Below, in pieces: positions 26,519 through 34,500 of a stretch of 64,000 nucleotides of DNA. This DNA comes from Bacillota bacterium (GTDB lineage Bacteria; Bacillota; Clostridia; Oscillospirales; Oscillospiraceae). How positions within the stretch are numbered: the stretch's first letter is position 1; every line of letters starts with the position of its first letter. Under the pieces are notes generated by a model. It was not told the DNA's origin. It worked only from the letters and a program-made list of their open reading frames with translations, and did not search any database. The stretch covers positions 434,001-498,000 of the forward strand of contig JAEWKA010000008.1 in the NCBI GenBank assembly GCA_023386265.1, read 5' to 3'. Made by a program: the position numbers and the translations under genes.

Positions 26519-27451
26519 CTATTCAGAGAAAAGCGGTGTCGAGAGATAACGTTCACCGGTATCTGCGAGCAAAACAACAACTATTTTGCCGGCGTTTTCA
26601 GGACGTTTCGCAATTTCTGTTGCCGCCCACACGGTGGCTCCTGAGGAAATTCCAACGAGAAGTCCATCGGTTTTTGATAGTTCTCGTCCGACTTCAAACG
26701 CATCTTCATTTTTCACTCGTATGATTTCGTCGTAGATTTTTGTATTAAGAATATCGGGTACAAATCCCGCGCCGATGCCCTGAATCTTATGAGGACCGGA
26801 TTTACCCTCCGAAAGAACCGGAGAGGCATCAGGCTCGACCGCAATTATTTTTATATTTGGATTCTTGGATTTCAAATATTCACCGGCGCCTGTAATTGTA
26901 CCGCCGCTGCCGATACCGGCGACGAAAAAGTCAACCTTCCCGTCTGTATCTTCCCATATTTCGGGGCCTGTAGTCGCCCTGTGAATCTCTGGATTGGCTG
27001 GATTTGTGAACTGTCCCGGAATGATGGAATTAGGAATTTCATCTGCCAGCTCTTTCGCCTTTGCAATCGCACCTGACATGCCCTTTGCGCCCTCTGTAAG
27101 AACCAGCTCCGCCCCGTATGCCTTCAAAAGGTTTCTGCGTTCAACGCTCATCGTTTCCGGCATTGTAAGAATAATGCGATATCCGCGTGCAGCCGCAACG
27201 GAGGCCAAAGCAATTCCCGTGTTGCCGCTGGTAGGCTCAATGATGACGGATTCGGAATTCAAGCGTCCCTTTGCTTCCGCGTCATCAATCATTGCCTTGG
27301 CAATTCGATCCTTGACGCTTCCAGCTGGATTGAAATACTCCAGTTTTCCCACAACGGCAGCCTTCAGGTCATGCTTCTTTTCATAATTCGAGAGCTCCAA
27401 TAGCGGTGTTTTTCCTATAAGGTCAGAAAGATTCTTGTATACCTTTGACAT
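26519..27451 (-). CDS. cysK: Cysteine synthase A
   Basis: This PLP enzyme makes L-cysteine from O-acetylserine and sulfide. The 310-residue product has the PLP lysine K47 in NPAGSVKDR, the substrate loop PTSGNTGIALA (near residue 73), the phosphate-binding GIGSGGTITG (near residue 178) and a C-terminal ADTGERYLSTPLF. Its length fits the family. It is transcribed alone from a TTGACA/TATGAT promoter overlapped by an operator like that of metY, indicating joint sulfur control. Confidence 0.96.
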   Translation of the reverse strand: MSKVYKNLSDLIGKTPLLELSNYEKKHDLKAAVVGKLEYFNPAGSVKDRIAKAMIDDAEAKGRLNSESVIIEPTSGNTGIALASVAAARGYRIILTMPETMSVERRNLLKAYGAELVLTEGAKGMSGAIAKAKELADEIPNSIIPGQFTNPANPEIHRATTGPEIWEDTDGKVDFFVAGIGSGGTITGAGEYLKSKNPNIKIIAVEPDASPVLSEGKSGPHKIQGIGAGFVPDILNTKIYDEIIRVKNEDAFEVGRELSKTDGLLVGISSGATVWAATEIAKRPENAGKIVVVLLADTGERYLSTPLFSE

Positions 27452-27496
27452 AATATTACCTCCATAAAATGTTTAATGGCATATTGCCTATATGAT

Positions 27497-27540
27497 TAGT
27501 ATGATATGTGCATCATACCGCTTGCTCTAGGTTTTGTCAA
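27497..27540 (-). promoter_or_regulatory. cysK promoter with CymR-like operator
   Basis: On the minus strand TTGACA (27535-27540), a 17-bp spacer and TATGAT (27512-27517) are overlapped by an inverted repeat GTATGAT/ATCATAC (27499-27518), extended by TTAGTAT on one side. Confidence 0.8.
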
Positions 27541-27584
27541 TAGGGTTTTTAAAACAATATATAAACTATATGAATTATATGCTA

Positions 27585-27627
27585 TTGACAATTTTCCAAT
27601 TAGTATTTATTATATAATACATACTAA
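27585..27627 (+). promoter_or_regulatory. Promoter and autoregulatory operator of the Rrf2 gene
   Basis: TTGACA at 27585-27590 is followed by TATTAT after 17 bp, with a TATAAT five bases further on. Arms TTAGTAT (27600-27606) and ATACTAA (27621-27627) flank the -10 region, with an inner A/T palindrome. The half-site matches the metY and cysK operators. Confidence 0.75.
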
Positions 27628-27650
27628 TAATGTATGAAAGAGAGCTTGCT

Positions 27651-28097
27651 ATGAGGATTTCAACAAAGGGGCGTTACGCACTTGCCGCTGCCATTAGTAT
27701 GTCACAGCAACATGATAAAGGAGAATATATCACTGTTTTAAGTATTTCCGAAAATCTGGGAATATCCAAAATATATCTGGAACAGGTCTTTTCGCTGCTT
27801 AAGCGCGGAGGCTTGGTAATCTCGGTCAAAGGCGCACAGGGCGGCTATATGCTTTCACGGATTCCGGCCCAGATAACTGTTTTTGAAATACTGTCAGCTG
27901 TCGAGGGGTCTCTTTTTGAAAGTGCGGAAGACACGGTCGCGTCATTCGCTCCAGGTATTGAAAAAGCAATGCGACTATCCGTATTTCAAGTGTTGGACAA
28001 ATCCGTCAAAGACACACTGACAGCTGTAACGCTGGATGATTTAACTTCCGAGGCAGAAAAACACAATGCCGACAGTGCCCAGATGTTCTATATTTAA
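27651..28097 (+). CDS. Rrf2-family transcriptional regulator, CymR-like
   Basis: This is a predicted repressor of cysteine and methionine biosynthesis. The 148-residue product from the ATG at 27651 opens MRISTKGRYALAAAISMSQQ, the family start; an ATG at 27630 would be almost leaderless. A winged helix (LSISENLGISKIYLEQVFSLLKRGGLV) and the AQGGYMLSR wing are present. It has no cysteine, so it cannot bind an iron-sulfur cluster as IscR does. That favours a CymR-type mechanism, in which the protein acts with cysteine synthase in Bacillus and Staphylococcus. It is divergent from cysK, whose promoter shares its operator. Confidence 0.85.
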   Translation: MRISTKGRYALAAAISMSQQHDKGEYITVLSISENLGISKIYLEQVFSLLKRGGLVISVKGAQGGYMLSRIPAQITVFEILSAVEGSLFESAEDTVASFAPGIEKAMRLSVFQVLDKSVKDTLTAVTLDDLTSEAEKHNADSAQMFYI

Positions 28098-28122
28098 TTC
28101 TCAACGCAATTGAAAAACCGAT

Positions 28123-28178
28123 AAGCGGCACGGTTTGCTTCTCCGTCGAGGAGACAAGAGACCGTGTCGCTTTATTTT
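28123..28178 (+). terminator. Terminator after the Rrf2 gene
   Basis: AAGCGGCACGGT pairs with ACCGTGTCGCTT (one mismatch or G-U), with further inner pairing CTCC/GGAG. It is followed by TTTATTTT. Confidence 0.75.
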
Positions 28179-28254
28179 ATCGCTAAAATGAAGTTGTATC
28201 GCAGATATAATATGGTTTTCTACTGTAGTAATCACAGCATCGACCGGAGGCAGA

Positions 28255-28518
28255 ATGTCAAACAATATATATCTCTGAGCAGTTTTTAATAAGGATGCCG
28301 GTCAAAGAAGTCTTGTCAGAAATGCAAGCAAGGTTATTGTAGTCGAAGGATGCTTTATTAACTGCGCTTCAAGAATGATGTAAGGCGTTATACCGGAGCT
28401 AAAACCGATTGTAGTTGATGCGAGCTCTATTTATGCTGTGCAATATTATTGTCATAAACCGTATGCACACGAACGAACAGCTAACTCCTGCCCCCTTTTT
28501 ATAGAGGGCAGGAGTTAG
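28255..28518 (+). pseudogene. Decayed DGC-domain (putative zinc-binding) protein gene
   Basis: One frame from an ATG at 28255 (GGAGG upstream) contains two in-frame stops. Between them it reads GQRSLVRNASKVIVVEGCFI then NCASRMM, and after the second stop GVIPELKPIVVDASSI. The VIVVEGCxxxCA segment resembles the DGC motif region of small putative zinc-binding proteins in anaerobes. The 3' end runs into a long hairpin. The family assignment is by pattern only. Confidence 0.5.
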
Positions 28519-28530
28519 CTGTTCATTCGT
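28469..28530. repeat. 25-bp inverted repeat at the 3' side of the giant SLH gene
   Basis: Arms 28469-28493 and 28506-28530 pair over 25 bp with one mismatch around a 12-nt loop containing TTTTT. It lies between the DGC relic and the convergent giant gene and may act as a transcription barrier. Confidence 0.7.
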
Positions 28531-28563
28531 GATTGATTTCTGTATACGTAGTTGTTTGATGCT

Positions 28564-31500
28564 TCACTTCGCCACTTGTTCGCTGAATCTGTGGAGTATC
28601 GCAGCCACCTGGCAGCGTTCCGCATTGCCCTGAGGCATCAGCTTGTCATTGGAACCGTTGATAAGGCCCGCGCCACAGGCCCACTGTACAAAGGGTACTG
28701 CGTAATCGCTGACACTCTCGGCATCAAAGTAGCTGAGGATGTTGGTACTCTCACCGATGCTCACATCGTAGCCTTTGTACTTGGCGTAACGGTACAGGAT
28801 AGCTGCCATCTGCTCGCGAGTGATGTCCTGCTCGGGCTTGAATGCCTCGGGACTGAACCCCTCGACAATCTTATACTCCGCTGCCCAGGCTATGGCCTCC
28901 GCGTAATACGCGCCGTCGTTCACATCAAGGAATGTGGCTTTGGCAGAAGCTGCCGGCTTACCCTCCATGCGCCACAGCACCGTTACAATCATGCCGCGGG
29001 TGGTGGAGGCGCTCGGCTCAAAGCTCGTTCCGTCTCCGGTGCCGTTCATCAGACCGCTTTCATAGGCCCATGCAATATCGTCATAAGCCCAATGGTTTTC
29101 GGGCACGTCCACAAACGGGAAAGAGCTATCCGTTTTGCCGAAGGTCGGAGTGACGGTTGCCTTGCTGTTTGGCATGGTAAATGTATATGTTCCATCACCG
29201 TTATTGGTGCAAGTGATCTCTTTGCCGCTTGCGTCAAGGATGGATAATCCGGTAAGTTCAAACCCCTTGTCGAGTGTGACGGTGAGTGTCACCTTTTCTC
29301 CGAAAGCTGCCATGGTCCTGTTTGCCTTTACGCTGCCACCTGAAACACCGGCTGTGGTAATGTTTACAGCGTAGGTGGTCATGCTGCTGTAATTTGTGTA
29401 GGCAATTGCGTAGGTCGAGAATTTCGACGTGTAAACATGAATCGAACCGGATTTCATGTCGAGATAGCAGGTTTTGTCCACAAAACTGTCTGCCGGCATA
29501 GTTTTAAGCTGTTCAAGTTCCTCGGCGGCGCTTCCGTGATAACGCAACACCTTGACAGTGGTCTTTCCGCTGAAATCGAAGGGAATGACTATCTCGAGAA
29601 CATTTGCTGTGCTTGTGAGCGTATCGCTGCCCTTCTTTACAGTCATATCCAGATACATCCCCACTGTATTCCCACCGGATTCCTTTATAATGGCGAGTTG
29701 TTCCGCGTTTGCCTTGTCCTCTGCCTTCGCGGTGACGGTCATGGTGATGTTCGCCTTTTCTGTGGACGCAAGGTCGTCCAGACCGCCGACAGTCAGCGCG
29801 GGGGCCTCCGCCTTGGGCTCGCTCGTCACAACGAGCACACTGTTGTTGGTGGCTGCTGTGGGGATGATTACATTTTTAACGGTATTTGCAGTAATAGTCA
29901 TAAGCACCGTGACTGTTTTGCCGTCCTTCGTGGCCACAAGGTTGTAAGTTCCGGATTTGAGATTTCCGAAGAAGTAGGCTCCGTTTGCGTCAGTCTTGGT
30001 CTGTGCAATTACATCACTGCCCTGCGTGAGAGTGACGCTTGCGCCGGAGAGCAATTTGTTATCGCTATCCTTGACCGCTCCGCTGAGGTTAAAGCGTGCG
30101 TTTTCGGTCCACTGGGCGTAAAGGGTTATGCTGCTTGCGGTATCACCGGGAAGATTGGTGACCTCCTGCCCGTTGGCGTAGCTCAGGCCGGAGCCATTGG
30201 CTTCGGTGTTCCAGCTGGCAAAGGTATAGTCAGTGCGGGTATAGGCGTTGGCATTAAGAGCGGTAGCAGTACTTCTGCCGATGGTCTGGGGCAGCATATC
30301 TCCAACGCCGCCGTTTGCCTCGAAACGCACCTCGTAGGTATAGGCTCTCCAGACGGCGTATAATGTGACCGTGCCGTCGGCCATGGCGGTTAGGTTGCTG
30401 ACGGATTGCTCATCTGTATAGGTCGCAGTCTCAGCCGTGGGCGAGGTCGACCAACCGAGGAAGGTATCGCCGTTGCGGAAGAAATCGATTGAGGGTAGTT
30501 TCTGCGCCACGTCATAGGTGAAGCTCTGGTTTCCCATGTTTCCCGTACCGCCGTTTGAGTTGAACGCCACGGTGTAGCTGTTGGCTTTCCACTTAGCATA
30601 GAGAGTCGGGCTTGCACCTGTGAGGTTGTCCAGTGTCATGAGGGCTGCGCTTGCCGCATAATTCGTGCCACTGCCGTCGGCTTTGGTATTCCAGCCGTCA
30701 AAGGTATATCCGGGCTTTACAAAGCGGTTGTCACTCACTTTGCCGCTGTCGCCGGTGGCAAAGTTCTGGTAGTCCATGCTACCCACGCCGCTGTTTGCAT
30801 TGAAGGCCAGCGAGTAGGTGTCCGCCGTCCATTGAGCATAGAGTGTGACGCTGGCGTCCTTAACGGCGGTCAGATTCTTCACCCAGGCCTTGTTTGCATA
30901 GCTCAGACCGGAGCCGTCAGCATTGGTGTTCCAGCCTGCGAAGCTGTAGCCAAGGCAGGCGAAGGCATTTTCAGGGAGTGGCAGCGATGTGTTATAGGTG
31001 TGGTTCTGGATGCTCATGGTTCCGCTGCCACCTGTACCCGCGTTAAAACTAACGGTATAGAGGTTTGGCGTCCAGACAGCGTAGAGGGTGACCGTGCCGT
31101 TCTGCGTGGTTGTAAGGTTTTTCACCGACGCGCTGTTGTCGTAAGCCTTTACACCGCCGGAGGTCAGCGCCCAGCCCTCGAAGGTATAGCCGGTGCGGGT
31201 GAAGGTGTTGACGGTCAGAGCCTTTGCGCTCTCATCATAGGCGAAGCTCTGGCTTGCCATTGGGGTACCGCCGTTTGCGCCGTTACCATAAAATACAACG
31301 GTGCAGCTATTTGCTATCCATTGAGCGGTAAGGTTAATATTCGCGGTGGCGCTAACACTCTGCCCGTTGTAATAGTCATTGCTGCCCGAATCCTTCCAGC
31401 CTGTGAACGTGTAGCCCGTGCGGGTGAATGCGTTTGGCGTCAGCTCCTGCGGAACGCCATGGGTGAAGGACTGGGGTGACATCGTTCCCGTGCCGCTGCC

Positions 31501-34500
31501 GTTTGCAAAGCTCACGGTATAAGTTTGCGCCTGCCAGACTGCGTACAGGTCGACTGCGCCGTTATTAACATCCGTGAGATTCTGTGCGCTTGCGCCGATG
31601 TCATAGACCTTCGGTCCGCCGGCGCTTGCCGACCAGCCGGATAGTGTGTAGCCAGTCTTGATAAAGCTGCCGTTTAGCGCTTCTGCCGCTGCGTCATAGG
31701 TAAAGTTCTGATTGGTCGTCGTGGCGTCGTTATGAAACACCACTTTGTAGGTGTTGGGCGTCCACACTGCGGTGCGGGTAACGTCGGAGGTGCCCATGGT
31801 CTGCTCTCCCGTTACGCCCCAGCCGCCGAAGGTATAGCCGGTCTTTTTGAGCACGCTGCCGTCCGGCAGCGAATATTTCTCGCCCTCGGTATAAGTTGCG
31901 CTGGCAAGAAGTTCTTCGCCGTCCTTAAAGCTAACTGTATGCTTCGGTTTTTCCGCGAAGCTCAATGTTATGGAAAGGCCTGTTATATTCGAAGCGGGCA
32001 TATTAAAATAGAAGTTTTTTGTTTCGCTGACGGCGGCGGTTCCGACGTCAATGGTCTGGGGCAAATTATCGATACCTGCTCCGGTTACTGTAACAGTATA
32101 AGTGCCGGCTTTCGTCGGCGTACCCGAAAGATCCACGTATACGGCGACTAGGTCGCCGGCGCTTATATTAGATGTGCTGGGGTAGGCGGAAACTCTCGGG
32201 CTTGCCGTGATACCCGCAGTTGTAACACTCGCCGGTGTGTTCACACTATAAGTCGGCGGCTGGAGCGTATTGTTAAGGCTATCCGGAACTGTGAATGTGC
32301 TCGACTTATTCCCCAGTGTCGCAGTATAAGTTCCGTCAGGGAGCCAGGCGAAGACGTAGCCGTTCGGGTCGTTCGACGTCCATATATCCTTTGTGCCGTA
32401 GCTGAAGCCCGCGTCGCCCTGCTTTGTAATGGTCAGCTTGCCGCTGACGTCAGTGTTTCTAAGTCCGGTGTTCAGCGCGACCATGTTTACGTATGCTCCG
32501 GTTCCGTTGACGTTGGAGGCTTTATACTGCGATGGATCCAAGTACAGGCTGCCGCCATTAAAAACGAGATTTCCGGTAGTTCCTGCTCCGATATATCCGC
32601 TACTTGAAGGATTAGAATAATTTACATATACAGAAAGAGTACCGCCATTGAGAGTGAAACCGGATAGGGAGCCTTTGTTTTCCGTACTCCCCAAAGCAGA
32701 ATTGATAGTGACCTTTCCTCCGTTGATGGTGATGCCGGAGGTAGCCATGCTGTATACTCCGATGCTGGCACCGCTTCCGCTTGCAGTAATGGTGCCGCTG
32801 TTAATTGTAATGTTGCTGACGTCTGTGCCCATGTAATTTCCTATACCGGCGCTGCAGATACCCTCTCCCGTGGCGGTTAGAGAATGGTTCACCGTTCCGT
32901 CGATGCTCTGGATTGTCAGCGAGCTCGTTCCGCTTTTGCACAGAGCAACGCTGCCATCATACTGATTAGGTCCAGTATTTTGTGCGTATAGGGTGTTGGC
33001 TTCTTTCAGAAGCAAGGTGACATTGCCGGATCCGTTCACTATGTCTATAGCTTTCATATGTTGGAGTCCGGAAACGCTGATATTAAGACTATCCAAAATA
33101 ATTGTCGCACCGCGGGAGGCATTAATAGTGACGTTATTACTTGACGTTCCCGTTATGGTAAATGCTGCGGCAGGATCGATGTTGTCGATTGTAGTTTGCC
33201 CCTGCTGTTCCACCTTGATTTTTCCTGTGGAGCCGGAGTCCGAAACGGTAATTGAACCTTTGCTTATGTCAAAGGGCACTCCGGTATATGGCTTATACGC
33301 CGAGGGGGTAAGAAGATAGTCCTTATCGATGCTGCTGATGGTGGGAGAAGCTTCAGTAAAGTTTGCCGTACCATTCCAGCCGTTGAAGGTATAGCCGCTG
33401 TCGTAAGAGGTACTAATATTGACATTGCTCCCCTCAAGATAAGCGCCGCTCCCTAAAACGGAAATGATTCCCGGTCCCGCCGTAAGAGAAACCATGTAGT
33501 ATTTCAGAGTTATACTCGGGGCGGACTTTGAAACAGTTTTGCCCGTGTCCGCTCCGTCGGCATACACACTGTAGGTGAGGCCGCGGTCAAGACCTGAGAA
33601 GCTGCCGGAGTTGCCGCTGTCGGGGATTTTCGTTGTTCCGCCGTTTTTAAGTGTGATGGATTTGGTCACGCCTGTCACAACAACGTTCGCGGTATACACA
33701 TTTGATGCCTCCGCGGTAATATCCTGCGTGGAGGATAGTTTGTCAATGGTATAAGTTGTGCTAACTGAAAGCGGCGTACTGCCGGAGTACCAGCCCAAAA
33801 ATTCGAAGCCGCTGTTGGCGGCGGCCGTCAGAGTCACCTTGCTGCCCGCAAGGTACACTCCGCCGCCGTCGGCGCTTGCGTTGGTTTTCGTGACGCTTAC
33901 GGTATAGTAGTCCACAATGGTGGTGGTAGCCGCGCGGCTGAGCACACGCCCGGTGAAGACATCTCCCGCCCAGATGTAATAGGTCATGCGCGGGTCAAGG
34001 TTTGTATAAGTAAACACTCCGCTCGCGCCGGTTACAGTCAGCATACCGACTGTTTTGTCTGCGCTGCTGGTGGACAGGGTGATATCGCTTGTCTTTGCCG
34101 TATAAGCACTGCCGTCCAGTTTGACATTGACCGTGCCGGTATAAGTGTCAAGCACGGCGACGGCAGTGATGGCTTCCGCCTTTGTGATATTGTTTATGGT
34201 GTAGCTGGTGCCTGTCCACCCTTCGGTGTCGATGCGGCAATAGTCCGACAGCGTTGCGGAAACTGTCACTTTGCTGTCCTTGAGATATTCGCCCGCACCT
34301 GTGACAGCGATGACGTTTTCGCCCTTAACCACAGTTACGGTGTAGTATTCCAGCGCAATACTCGCGGCGGAAGAGCTTATCTCCTTACCGGTATAGGTCA
34401 CGGTGTCTGCGTCCCACACGTAGTAGTTGCCGGTACCGGGGAGATTTAAAAAGGTATATGTATTGCCGAAGACCGTGCCTGTGACGGTTCCCGCAAGCTC

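Noticed and set aside
28552..29247. Plus-strand frames within the giant SLH gene (for example 28552-29247, 29437-30363, 30832-31479)
   Set aside because: They are antisense to the SLH and repeat domains, with no SD, and their composition is the mirror of the real gene.
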